Positions 8,487 to 18,616 of a stretch of 20,539 nt of DNA are shown piece after piece (position 1 is the stretch's first letter; each line of letters starts with the position of its first letter). The stretch is from Thamnocephalis sphaerospora (lineage: Eukaryota > Zoopagomycota > Zoopagomycetes > Zoopagales > Sigmoideomycetaceae), in the NCBI GenBank assembly GCA_003614735.1, contig KZ992694.1, positions 1-20,539 of the forward strand. The letters run 5' to 3'. Position numbers and translations under genes: made by a program. The notes beneath the pieces are model-generated. The model was not told the origin of the DNA. It ran no database searches and saw only the letters and a program-made list of their open reading frames with translations.

Positions 8487-9337
8487 CAGCATAATGTCGG
8501 CGCTAAACGGCATTTATCTTTTCTTTCATCTGCTTGGGCGTGGGGACGACAAGGCGTACATACACAGTATGGAGCAGAGTGGTCGGCAAAGGGGCGTGTG
8601 AAGACCAGCGAAACAGTAGGAGTGAGCGCCAACGGCGTCAGCGCCCGTGCTCATGCGCAGTCTGTGAAAACCAGCGCATGTGACGACGCAAGACCGGGCA
8701 CATGAGCAAGTGTGCATACAAACGAAAGAGAGACAAAGCAAATGGTGGTGGCTGCGCGCTGGGCGCAGCGCAGATAATCAATGGGGGGTTAGTTTCGTAG
8801 GCAAGACTGAGCGCGATGCCGCCGCGGGGCATCAACCTGTCCGCGATCGCGTGGACGATCAAGCCGATCGTCAGCGCGCGTAGCAGCCGACAGGGACGCG
8901 CAGCGCACGGCGGCAGACAAACGCGATAAAAATCAGGCCACGCCGAGCAGCCGAAGCGCTCAAGCGGGCGAGTGGACGTGCAAGATAGCATAGAGGTAGT
9001 GTGGATAAAGCATGGGGATACCAAGGAAAAAGCAAGGACAAGAAAAAGTCGGGTGAAGCATCAAAAGATGGCGACGGCGGGACGTGAGCGCGTCGCGAGC
9101 GCGCAGCACCCGCGCCGGTAGTCGGCGACAAGGGCGTGCGCGCCTGGCGAGTTCACGCTCGGGCACCAAACACAAAGCAAAAAACAGACGGAAGCAGACG
9201 GTGGCGATCGTGGCGGTGCCGTGGGCGCACGAGCAAGCGCGGCCAATGGCACGGTCGATTCATCATCGTCATCATCGTCATCGACCGTCCAGAGGCGGCA
9301 GCGCGCGCAGTGACAAAAAGTAAGCGGCAGCAGATGG
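8487..9337. other. Intergenic, GC-rich, purine-rich on + strand
   Basis: This lies between the RGS promoter and the 3' end of the kinase gene. Open frames on both strands overlap each other (for example 8638-9024, -) and are dominated by Arg/Ala/Ser/Pro, as expected from GC-rich skewed sequence. A short CATCATCGT repeat lies at 9264-9283. No gene or RNA was recognised. Confidence 0.5.
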
Positions 9338-9389
9338 CGGCCAACGACGAGCGGCAGACCGGGCGGCCAACGACGAGCGGCAGACCGGG
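9338..9389. repeat. 26-bp tandem duplication
   Basis: Two identical 26-bp units (9338-9363 and 9364-9389, beginning CGGCCAACGACGAGC) lie head to tail, and the second ends 4 bp from the kinase stop codon. A partial third start (CGGC) follows and runs into the coding end. Confidence 0.9.
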
Positions 9390-9393
9390 CGGC

Positions 9394-10624
9394 TCAAGCG
9401 TGGCGGAAGAAGGGATGGCGCAGCGCCTGCACAATGGTCATCCGCGTGTTGGGGTCTTTGTCGAGAAGTCGGCGCAGTAGATCGCGCGTTTCGGCGGAGA
9501 GCGACGCATGGGCGGGAAAGACAAGTCGCTGGTGGTAGGCCGGATAGTCTGGATTGAACGGAAAGTTGCCCGTCAGGCATGCGTAGATGAGCACACCAAA
9601 CGACCAGGCATCCGCCTTGCGGTAGTCGACCAGCCGGGAGGGCACGAAACCCTCCACCTCGGGAGCCATGTAGCCGGCTGAGCCCATGATGTCAAAGCCG
9701 GTGTCATAGCTGCAAAAAGCGGTAAACTCGAGGTCGGCAAGGCGCAGCTCAATCTCTCCGCTGGGCTGGCGCACCAGAAGCAGGTTGTCCAGCTTCAGAT
9801 CACGGTGCGCGTAACCGAGACGGTGAGCGTGAGCCAGACCTTTGGCCACCGGGAGCAGCAGGCGACGAAGCTGCCCCTCAGACAGGGACGGGCCGTCGGC
9901 CTTGTTGCCGGTCGAGATGAGATCAAACAGCGTGCCGTCGGCCACGTCCATCACGTAGTAGATGCTGCGCGGCGTCTCAAACACCTCGCGCATGTGCAGA
10001 AAGCCCTCCAGATGAGACAGCTTGCGATCCATCCACATTTCGTGGCGCAGCGCGTTGTTGTACATCTGCTGCTGCGGCGTGTACTGCAGGCAACCGCGGA
10101 TCGTCGAGTATGCCTTGCGGTAGCGCTTCAGTGCAACAAACGTGTCTTGCTGGAGATCGTAGCCAAGGCGTACGCCACCGTTGCGGCCGCTGCCCAGCAC
10201 GCTGTCTAGCAGCATGTAGCGGTTGGTCAGCCGTCGACCCTGGCGGGTCAATGCGGCGTGGAACTGGTGGATACGTGGACACATACACGGTGGCACGGCG
10301 GTCAGTCCCAGGCACAGGCGATCATCGCTGCACCCTAGCTAGCGTGCAACCTACCTGAGCCATGGCGTCCTGGTCGTTGTGAATGATCTCCAGCAGGTCA
10401 AGCACGTCCGTACCTCGGTGAGTAGTCATGTAGTCGTCAAAACGTAGGGCACGCTTGGCTGCTCCAGCCGCACGGCTGCAGTAGGCGTGGCTGTGTCGTG
10501 GGGAAATGTCACGATGCCGTTGGCTGGTCTGAAGCTGATTGGTGCGCATCTGCTCCTGCCACACAGCAGCACCAATTTTGGCGACCGCAGCTGCGGTGGG
10601 CGCCGGTGACGTGATGAAGGGCAT
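9394..10624 (-). CDS. Serine/threonine protein kinase with DLE in place of DFG, 379 aa
   Basis: Exons in transcript order are 10624-10355 and 10263-9394. The 91-nt intron has GTAGGT, a CTGAC branch and CCACCAG, joined in phase 0. Kinase landmarks on the 379-aa product are the glycine loop GSGRNGGV (~114), VALK (Lys ~136), an alpha-C Glu in RHEMWMDRKL (~164), HRDLKLDN (catalytic Asp ~245), DLE at ~267-269 where DFG is usual, GYMAPEV (~289-294), DAWSFGVLIY, and the late Arg before MTIVQALRHPFF (~364). The metal-binding Asp is kept, but Phe and Gly are replaced, in a loop reading LADLEFTAF. The rest is complete, so activity is likely but not certain. The layout (Lys-Leu-Asp-Asn, C-terminal end right after the domain) is CAMK/Snf1-like. 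The ~90-residue N-terminal region is not recognised. An alternative in-frame ATG at 10828 would add 68 residues including a Thr run; I prefer 10624. Confidence 0.78.
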
Positions 10625-10701
10625 GACGTGGATCAAAGCGGCAATGGGCAGGGCACCAACAGGCAATGGCAAGCGATGATGGCTTGATAGGGTGGTAGCA
10701 G

Positions 10702-10724
10702 CGGTGGTGGTGGTGGTGGTGGTG
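10702..10724. repeat. GGT trinucleotide run
   Basis: Seven GGT units in the kinase leader. They would encode a poly-Thr run if translation began at the upstream ATG (10828, minus strand). Confidence 0.9.
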
Positions 10725-11019
10725 CGGCTACGGTGGCAGGGCAACGTGTAAGCGGACCGTTGCAACAGCGACAGAAAATCGGCATAGACGAGCGCAGCGT
10801 GGGGGCATTGATGCTCAGAAAAGCCCACTAATAACGCCGCGTCACCGTGTGTGTGTGCTACAACACATGCCAGGAGCCACCTCAGATGCTAGGCTGACGC
10901 TCGGCTGTAGTGAGGGTGGTCGGTCGCAAAGCGCAAGCACCAAGGATACGCGCGCGTGTGTGCAACGTTGGGCCAGGCGGCGGCGAGAACCAAGCTGGGA
11001 AAGCGGGGCAATCGTGTCG

Positions 11020-11056
11020 CTGTTGCTGCTACTGCTGCTGCTGCTGCTGCTGCTAC
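11020..11056. repeat. CTG/CAG trinucleotide run
   Basis: About twelve CTG-like units with two interruptions. A second, opposite CAG run lies at 11206-11222. They read as poly-Leu, poly-Ala or poly-Ser depending on frame, which inflates open frames here. Confidence 0.9.
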
Positions 11057-11205
11057 TGGCAACCAGACGCGATACGGATGGGACACTACTGCGCGACAAG
11101 TGGCGCATCACGCCGTCTGCCAAACTATTTGTACGCCGGTGCTTGGGCGCACACACAGGGTAGCGATAGTGCGCAAATGGCGCCGACCTCGATGGTACAC
11201 ATGTA

Positions 11206-11222
11206 CAGCAGCAGCAGCAGCA
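11206..11222. repeat. CAG trinucleotide run
   Basis: Five to six CAG units, inverted relative to the CTG run at 11020-11056, so the two could pair as a hairpin over ~150 nt. Confidence 0.85.
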
Positions 11223-12088
11223 AGACGAAGGCGAAAAGGGGAGGGAACGGCAGGGAGACAACAAGAGCGAAACCAACGGCCACCAGAGTGCAGGGCATCA
11301 TCATCGTCATCAGCGAGTGACCGCCGCCAGACCACAGCACATGCATGCGCACAGACAAGACTAGCTTCAGCCTGTGTACACTGCCGACATGACTGCCTCC
11401 AGCAGCGGCAGCCGATGACACCTGAGCAGACGTATGTAGGTGGGCATCCATCCCCGGGAAAATGCATCATCGCGCCGGCCGCATCGACCGTGTCAACGAT
11501 GTCACAGCTGCACATGTGCCTAGTCATGGCGTCTGCACAAGCATGTGGTGATGGCAAACAGAGACACAGCAGGGGATGGTGTGGCGATCCGCCCATGCGC
11601 CTCCCCAGTGCACTGCGAAAGGGGCAAAGGAAACAGAGACGGGCCAAGCTGCAAGTCACAGTATGGCTGGACGCTCCTTTCGCTACGATACTCGCATAGC
11701 ATGGAGTATCTGCACGATAGCAGCGACTGCGCTACTAGCCAACCGGCCATCTATCCGGCCTGCAAGCGACCACAGTGTGTGTAGCGATATGGGTACACAC
11801 ATGCACCCACGCCCACGCATACACGCCGACGACCTACCGTACAAGAACGTACGCGTCGTAGCGTAAATAAAAGTTGGACACTGGACAGATATCTATCACG
11901 GCCGCGCAGTAGAGATGGCGGTTAGTGCGTGTATGCGTGGCAATGGCATAGACAGACGACGCAGACGCTCAGAACGCACGGGAGCGCGAAGCGTCTAGAT
12001 GGTTTGGGCTGACGCGCAGCAGCAGCAAGAAGCCCAGCAATGCAGAGGGTGTCTACATGAGACAGGGACGGCATAGAGGGTGAAGATG

Positions 12089-12128
12089 AGAGAGAGTGAG
12101 TGAGAGAATGGGTGAGGGTGTGAGAGGG
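12089..12128. repeat. GAGAGTGA-type purine tract
   Basis: An almost pure G/A stretch with regular T interruptions (GAGAGAGTGAGTGAGAG and similar). It is the clearest example of the + strand purine bias. Confidence 0.7.
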
Positions 12129-12223
12129 GACGCGTAGGTACAGGCAAGAAGCGTGCAGAGGAAACAAGAACGGCGAGAGCTAATGTGCAACAGGCGCGCT
12201 TGCACGCGCATACACGACCGTCA

Positions 12224-12545
12224 CTAGAAAAGCGTTACGATGGCAATGGCCCGCACCACCCACGCCTGCACCGGTACGTGGCCGAGGTGCATCAGGACCG
12301 CGAGGGGATGCAGCGGACCGCGTGACGACGCATTGTCCATGCCACCTATCAGGGCATACCTACACTGACAATCAAGACGGCAGATATCCAGCCGACAGCA
12401 GTAGATGGACGAGCAAAGCAGCGTGAATGGGTGACGTCCAGCGACCCAATGCCACCGTCACAATAGTGAGCGGTGACCCAATGACAATCAACTTTGGCAG
12501 GCGCCAGAGACAGGAAAAGCGCGCCGAGTGCCGCTGTGCTGGCAT
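12224..12545 (-). other. Two adjacent hydrophobic, protein-like reading frames (possible hidden or decayed membrane-protein exons)
   Basis: On the minus strand, 12545-12372 reads as 57 codons containing LPKLIVIGSPLTIVTVALGRW and HAALLVHLLLSAGYLPS. A different frame, 12340-12224, reads 38 codons containing GPLHPLAVLMHLGHV and WVVRAIAIVTLF, then stop. Both have a varied, membrane-like composition rather than a repeat-driven one. I found no GT-AG pair joining them cleanly and no upstream exon with confidence. They may be chance, pseudogene remains, or exons of an unresolved gene. Confidence 0.15.
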
Positions 12546-13100
12546 CAAGGTGCAGGCCGAGGGCGAATAGGCACCAGCGTAGGCGGACAGAAAGAGAGGT
12601 TAGAGTGGTGTAGAGACAAAGGTGTGGGCCGTCAAAGGCGAATGAGAGGCTGATTAACAAGGTATTAATGCAAGGGGAAGGTGTCAAGGGACAAGCAAAG
12701 CCAAAGGCAAGATGCACTTAATGGCCGATATGCAGCTGTGCGACAGCGGTGGGTGCGTCAACGCGAAACAAATGGCACCGACAGACGAATGCGGACAAAA
12801 GGGCCAGAGAACAATCGGCGGCAAGGTGGGGAATACGACGCGGCGAGTGTGTGCCGTCGATGCGCTATATATGAGGCGTGGGACACAAACACATGCACCG
12901 ATAACCGGCACTGCTGTCGCCCGTGCAATGGTGGGTGTGGATGTGTGTGGCCAGCACGAGAACGGCAATGACGGGGGCGGGGAAGCGAGTGGCAAAGAGG
13001 GACGAATCAGCGGGCAGAAGGATTACCGCGGCTAGTCGCCCGGGCACACCAAACGAGCACGGCACGCGATAAGCAGGTGATTGTAAAAGGGAGACGGTCG

Positions 13101-13130
13101 CGGTCGGTCGGTCGGTCGGTCGGTCGGTCG
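13101..13130. repeat. (CGGT)n tetranucleotide microsatellite
   Basis: Seven and a half perfect CGGT units in noncoding sequence. Confidence 0.95.
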
Positions 13131-13937
13131 TCAGTGGCGTAAGGTGGGCGCAGAGTGAGAGAGTGAACGAGAGGACAGACAGGGAAAGCACGCCAGTGTC
13201 TATAGGACCCAAAGAGACAAAGGCCGCGGCACGAATCAGCGAGAGAATAAGGCGCAAGCAAGAGGCATGATCGTGGCGCTGGATAAAAAGTGGCGCTAGA
13301 CCAACCCGCGTCGATGAAGCCGAGGGGGTGCACGCGCAACGCGCATCCACGTTTAAGTCACAAGCGTTACTGCCGCGGAGGTTGCGTGCGCGCACGCGCT
13401 TGACCACGATAGAGCCGGCAGGGCGCCTGCTGGCATAAACGCCCACGCGCCCAACAGGATCACCGAGCGGTCGAGGGGGTGCTGCGTGCGGCGGCCGCCA
13501 GCGCAGAGGCGCGTGCGCCTTGTGCATGCATTCTCATTGCTTGAGCGCACGCGCAGCCGCGCCCACAGCATATTGTCCGCGGCGAGCAGCAGGCGATGCA
13601 GCCTGCGCCGCTGATAATGACGCTATCGCATTCAACTGGTGCGCAATTTGCCCCTCAGTCTACGCTCGCTGTGACGCAGCCACTACGGATGGTCCCACCA
13701 CCAAGCCTGAACGGGCGCCATGGTCGTATTGGCGAAGGTCAGATCAGCCAGGCGATGACGACACGAGCGTGGCCAACGCACCAAAAAACGACCTGACCCA
13801 ACTGACATGCACGTGCGCGTGCTTTGCTCGATGAAGATGACACCCAACACGCATCGCGTGCGCGCGTGCGTGTGTGTGGCCTTTCACGGTGCAACATCAG
13901 TGGCGATTGCTGACTCGTTACCGCAATCGCCGCAACG

Positions 13938-13969
13938 GCTGCTGCTGCTGCTGCTGCTGTTGCTGCTGC
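13938..13969. repeat. GCT trinucleotide run
   Basis: Ten GCT units with one GTT interruption. It lies 36 nt upstream of the putative small ORF at 14005. Confidence 0.9.
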
Positions 13970-14004
13970 GGTGACGTGTCGGCATCGGCGCAAGGAGAGG
14001 CAAT

Positions 14005-14211
14005 ATGGCGCATCACGCGCTCCTGCGCCGCTCACAGCTTCACTCGGCGGCTGCAATTATCATGCAGTATCACCCATACGGCAGCTACCAGCGCGCACTG
14101 GCGCTAGTGGTCGCTGCCCGTGCAGCAGGAAAAGAAACGAGTTTGTCGGCGCTTCAAGCGACCCTCAGCATGGTGACACCTTTGCCCAAAGGCAAGCAAG
14201 CGCGTGTTTGA
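14005..14211 (+). CDS. Putative small ORF, 68 aa, unsupported by homology
   Basis: The frame begins MAHHALLRRSQLHS, continues with an amphipathic stretch (YQRALALVVAARAAGK) and ends in a basic GKQARV before TGA. Its composition is more balanced than neighbouring open frames, but I recognise no family, promoter or poly(A) signal. A longer frame overlaps it in another register. It is listed so that it is not lost. Confidence 0.15.
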   Translation: MAHHALLRRSQLHSAAAIIMQYHPYGSYQRALALVVAARAAGKETSLSALQATLSMVTPLPKGKQARV

Positions 14212-15427
14212 CAAAATACGGGCGAACGACAGCGTAACTGCGTTTGCCCACTTACCTGCTGCAAGCGCCACGCTGCAGGATAGGTGGCGTAAGTGGCGTA
14301 AGGTAATGCGAGGGGGAGCTAGACAGCAGAGCTGAAATGTCGGGGGCGACGTAAGAATAAAAAGCTAATAACTAGACAACACGGCGTTAAGCGGTGTTTA
14401 CAATAATAGGGACAAAGCCAGAGAGGGAGAAGAGAAAGCGAGTGGTGGCGTAGCAACAGCAATTGTTGCAAGGGGCGTGGGGGAGCTGGGCAAAGAAGCG
14501 GCTTTCGCAGTGGTAGCCGCAGCGTATGCTGAGCGTGGACGGTGTAATGCAAAGAGCAGAGATCGGAGTGACGAAAACAGTGCAGATGGCGCTAAAAACG
14601 GACGGGAACGCTTCACAGCATACACAGCCGGAGCAGCTCTCGATAGGCCAGGGCAAAAATGGCTCGGAACCGACCAGCGGATCCAAAAGTGGAGGGTGCG
14701 CAAGGTAGTGGGATGGCGTCCACCGGCAGGCAGAGAAGGCGAGTGAACGAACCAGTCGATCTAGTCAAAATGCAAGGCACGAGAAGGTGTACACGCCGAG
14801 GCGTTTGCAGATTGATGATGCAGCGGTGGTAGATGCCAAAATGAGCAAGGGTGAGCGGATGAAGAGGGAATGAAGCGAGCACGAGGTAGGCAGAGAGGTG
14901 TGGTGAACAAAGTCAGAGGTGTGGGCGTTAATGGCAGCCGGCAACAGGGGAGCGTGCGCGCTGCTGCTACTATTTTTCTGATCACCCGCGCGGTTGAGGT
15001 GCAACAAGGACGGCAAAGGGCAGGTGTACGGCACGAGCGGTGCGCATGGTACGCGTGCAAGTGGACGGTTGCGCTGGGGATGCCGTAGGTGGGTGGCAGC
15101 AACAAGCAGAGGAGATACGGTATCGTTCGTAAAACAAGGGTCGTCACAGGGGTGCACGCATACGCGGCAAAAAGGCGAGATGGACGAGAAGTGACCGGTC
15201 AAGCGACAGAATGGGCGGTGCGATGGCGTTCTGGTCGACGGCGCACGAGTCGGCAGCCAGCAGGCAGATATAGGCTGGCGTGCGCGCATACGAACGGGCC
15301 CTTTTAGGCGCTAGGGCAATATGAGCCGGCGACGCGCGCTGAGGTCCGAATGTGTTTGTACGCCAGAGCGAGCACAAATCAGCATGGCCGACGGAACATT
15401 ATGAAGCAGAGGGATTCGCCAGCTGCT

Positions 15428-15438
15428 CCCCCCCCCCC
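15428..15438. repeat. Poly-C tract
   Basis: Eleven consecutive C residues, about 210 nt beyond the stop codon of the minus-strand acyltransferase gene. Confidence 0.9.
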
Positions 15439-15648
15439 TACACACCCTACTTGCAGCGAGCACCATTCGACCGCGGCCTAGACGTGCGACCAGGCGCTGC
15501 ACCACTGCCGAGTAGCACCAGGATTGACACGTGGAAATAAACGCGGATAGTATTCTCAAATATTTTTCCGATATCAATACGAGGCGCCGGTGCAAAGACG
15601 AGACTGCTCGTCTTGCCATCCGCCATCGCCATTGGCGCAACGGCGCGA

Positions 15649-17814
15649 CTATGGCGTAACCGCGCTGGCCGGATGCGTGCCCATCAGCGTCTCCTGGGTC
15701 GCCTCGACAGCATCGCCAGATGGCGCCGGTTTGCTGGCCGGCAGATTTTTGCGCACCTCAACGTCCGCCGGCGTCAGGCGACGGCGTACCCAGCGTGCGC
15801 CGCCCGCGTAGACTAGCCAGAGGTAGAGCGCAATCATGCTCAGATGCACGACAAAGTAGTTGGCGCGCCAGGTGGACCAGCTGGCCGACAGCGTGAGGAG
15901 CTGAAAGGGCGCCACAACGTGGTTGATGGTCATCTGGGTGAGGAACCAGCCGGCCAGGTCATACGCCGGCTTGATCGCCCGCGGCTGCTGCGTCTCCAGA
16001 TTCACGGCAAGCGCACGGAATGTGCGACGCATGGCTGTGTAGCGACAAAGGCGCAAGACGGTGTTAGTCAATGCCACCAATGGCAAGCACCCCGCTCATC
16101 CACGTACTACGCGCAAGAGTCGTCGTCAGCGCGCCCGACGCAAAGGTCACTGGAACAAGTCATGGGTTGCGCGCCTGCAGGTTAGCCCGAGACGATCTCC
16201 ATGGCCACAACGATGGCACCTACGATAGTAGCCGGCGTAGAAGCCGTGCCAGATGGCCGACGAGGTAAAGGTGGCCAGCGTGGCGACAAACGTGTCTTTT
16301 TCGCCCGGTTTGGTCAGACGGAGGTACACGTAGTTGCGCAGCCAGACGTTGGTGCCAATGTTCCAGCTGTCCATGAGGGCACGCGGGCTCTGGGCCAGCT
16401 CATAGTCCATGATGCGTACGTTTGACACACGGTCCCTGTGGCACAAAACACCGCAGAGGCACCAAGTCGGGGCAGTCCATGCGTGAGTGTGGGTGTGTAT
16501 CAGCAGCATACGCAAGCACACGCACCACCGTGGATTGCCTTGGGCGTCGTAGCCGTTGAACGCTAGGCCGGTAAGGATGCACACGCTCTCGGACAGCTTC
16601 CAGACAAAGTAGTACTTCATGCGTGCCAGCACACTTGCGATCTGCAGGTAAAAGAACCTACGTGAAGCGTGCGGATCAGTCCGCTGTGTCTCCTTTTCGT
16701 GTTGCTGCATGGTGGCGTACGCACCGAGCCAGGAAGCTCGCCTGGTAGTACTCTTCCGACAGGCAGTAGTGAATGGGAAACACCGGTCCAAGGGTCACCA
16801 GCAGTCCAATGGCCACGGCACTCTGGCCAAGACACGAAAGCGAAGCACGCATGCCGCTGGGCCGAAACACCTTCTCCTTGGTCTGCCGGTAGCCACGCGT
16901 CGGTTAGCTAAGCACACCATGTCATATCTGCTACTCAGCCTCACCCTAAAGATCTCCATGTTGCAAAACTGCTTGTAGTCGTTATACTGCATGGCCGATG
17001 GCGTCAGCGCAACACGTCGGCGTGCATGCCGTACTGCCACTCACCTCAAACGCCGGCCCCACGAGAAAGCCGCCAAAAAAGAACGTATAGCCCATAAACT
17101 CGAGGAGCGACGGCATCTTCATGATGCGGTACTGTTTCTGGTACGCATTGAGCTCCTGTAACGCCGGCAAACATGGCGCGTTACAGGTATCAGCAAACTA
17201 GCTACGTCAAAACATGCACACACGCGCGCACGCAATGTGCTCAGTACGCCACCTGTTCCTTGCGCCGACCATCGTGCACGTTAAAGGCAAACGAGGTGAG
17301 CTTGATGACGAGCACCATCTGTGCACCAGAAAAATCCGCCTTGGCATAGTCGCTAGTTTCGTCCATGCGTGCAATGTGTCTATGTCACATAGGAAACCAG
17401 CATCGTCAGCAAGGCCGATCAATGCCGCAGCAGCACTCATATCCGCTGGCCGCCCATGTCATGGCCCATCCCAGCCTGACGGCATACTCACGTCAGCGAT
17501 AGATGCAGCATCGTCAGCAGCATCACCATCTGCGGCATCAACCTGCTGTGCACAGTATATGCTAGCACATAGGTCGAGAGCGCAGCCAGCGACAGGTGCA
17601 CCAGACCGAGCCAGTCCCCCAGCACTTCAATGTGCAGCAGCAGCGCAATGCCAACTGAAAACAGGTGCTTTAGGCATGGCTGATCAGCGGGCAGACGCAG
17701 GAAAAGAAAGCCCGTCGGGTAGGTTATCAAGAGCGCCGTCACTAGACGAATGATATAAGGCGGAAAGCCGAATGCCTCGGCCGCCTGGTCCAACAACGGT
17801 GCAAGTGCCGGCAT
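15649..17814 (-). CDS. MBOAT lysophospholipid acyltransferase (Ale1/LPCAT type), nine exons, 509 aa
   Basis: This is predicted to be an ER membrane enzyme that re-acylates lysophospholipids from acyl-CoA (Lands cycle). Exons in transcript order are 17814-17492, 17379-17253, 17155-17045, 16986-16945, 16882-16725, 16657-16526, 16435-16224, 16149-16111 and 16034-15649. The eight introns (58-112 nt) all begin GT and end AG, and several have CTAAC or CTGAC branch sites. Phases close exactly. Diagnostic stretches are HLSLTHIARM, DFSGAQMVLVIKLTSFAFN, PSLLEFMGYTFFFGGFLVGP, KYYFVWKLSES, FNGYD, RWDRVSNV, the MBOAT motif WNIGTNVWL (Asn323) and SSAIWHGFYAGYYLTF (catalytic His361). Length matches MBOAT1/2/5/7-type enzymes and is shorter than yeast Ale1. 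No C-terminal KKxx signal was seen. The junction of exons 8 and 9 (donor GTAGTA) is the least certain. Acyl preference cannot be told. The gene diverges from the EI24 gene. Confidence 0.9.
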
Positions 17815-18616
17815 GGCGACGACACTGGTAGCTAAGCAATGTTGGTGAAAAGTAAAGAAATGGAGCTAAACAAACAGACGCGGTGATGCGCTGAGAAGCG
17901 AGCCAATAATGCGGTCAAGGCAAGCAAGGGTGGCCAGAGCGCTCGCCGCGTTGGGGACAGGAATAAAGGTCGGCAGCGCAGAAAGCCGACCCTGCCCCAA
18001 GCGGAGCGCCGACTAGCTGTTGAGCAACGGTCTTGGAAGCGGCTATTCTCACCATGGCACAGCGCTCACGCCATGCCCTTGCGAAATCCAACCGACACGT
18101 GCTCAGCACCACAAGGCGCAAGACGCGTGGGGCCGGTGGCCGAAATGTCTGGGGTTGTGGGACGAGCACCGCCTTTTACGGAGCGTAGTGAGCGCCGGCG
18201 CAGACATGTGTACACGTTTGCGTGAACGTGCACGCCTTCATTTGCCGCTATGGTCACCGCGCAGCGTCAGGCCAAGACAAGCGGTATCCTGCAGCTGCGC
18301 TACGCTGGCCAGCAGCAAATCTGGCCTCGGCGCAGCACGCGTTGCCATGCTGTTCATCGCCGTTGCGTTCTGCTAGACTGTTTAGAGGCCAAAGGCGCTC
18401 GTTGCAATGCCAGTCGCAGCCATATACCTTGGAATGGCAGGTGGAGGCTGAATAGATCTACAATATCTCAGCATGTGTACTGATGGTCTACAAGTGGAGC
18501 GATACGCCTATGGCACAATATGACGATGTCGCCCGCAAGCTACAGCAGGCAACGGTCACGGCCATTCATCCTCTTCACTGTACCCATTGCCACGCCTAAA
18601 GACCTGCCGCCGCTCC
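17815..18616. promoter_or_regulatory. Divergent intergenic region between acyltransferase and EI24 genes
   Basis: About 0.8 kb separates the two start codons, which face away from each other. A CCAAT box lies at 17903-17907, 89 nt from the acyltransferase ATG. No clear TATA box was seen for either gene. Several short open frames are present, including the uORF at 18510-18599, but none is recognisable. Confidence 0.5.
18510..18599 (+). CDS. Possible upstream ORF or unrecognised 5' exon, 29 codons
   Basis: This frame (MAQYDDVARKLQQATVTAI, then a His/Cys-rich end) stops 17 nt before the proposed EI24 start. Two more upstream ATGs, at 18520 and 18526, share a frame that runs past that start out of register (to 18714). 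If transcribed, these would reduce translation from 18617. Alternatively, transcription starts downstream of 18526, or the true EI24 N-terminus lies in an unseen 5' exon. Confidence 0.2.
   Translation: MAQYDDVARKLQQATVTAIHPLHCTHCHA

Larger units (their letters stand above)
10829..15648. other. 4.8-kb GC-rich, microsatellite-rich zone with no supported gene
   Basis: The stretch lies between the kinase 5' end and the acyltransferase 3' end. In long parts (about 11.9-12.2 kb and 12.6-15.3 kb) the + strand is visibly richer in A and G than in C and T. It carries runs of CTG, CAG, CGGT, GAGA and poly-C. Open frames exist in all six frames but are short and rich in Arg, Ala, Ser, Leu or Pro, and none shows a domain I recognise. 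Two patches look slightly more protein-like and are listed separately (12224-12545, -; 14005-14211, +). Known genes here have exons as short as 39 nt, so an intron-rich gene could hide in this stretch. Confidence 0.5.

Noticed and set aside
8638-9024. A 128-codon minus-strand frame with a hydrophobic middle.
   Set aside because: It is overlapped by open frames in several other registers, has no recognisable domain and no splice or promoter context.
11108-11659. A 183-codon minus-strand frame and neighbouring Leu-, Ser- and Ala-run frames.
   Set aside because: Length is inflated by the CAG/CTG runs and GC-rich sequence; Cys/His/Arg-rich composition does not resemble a folded protein.
13101-13130. 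CGGT repeats considered as a telomere-like or CRISPR-like array.
   Set aside because: It is a plain tetranucleotide microsatellite with no spacers and no terminal position.
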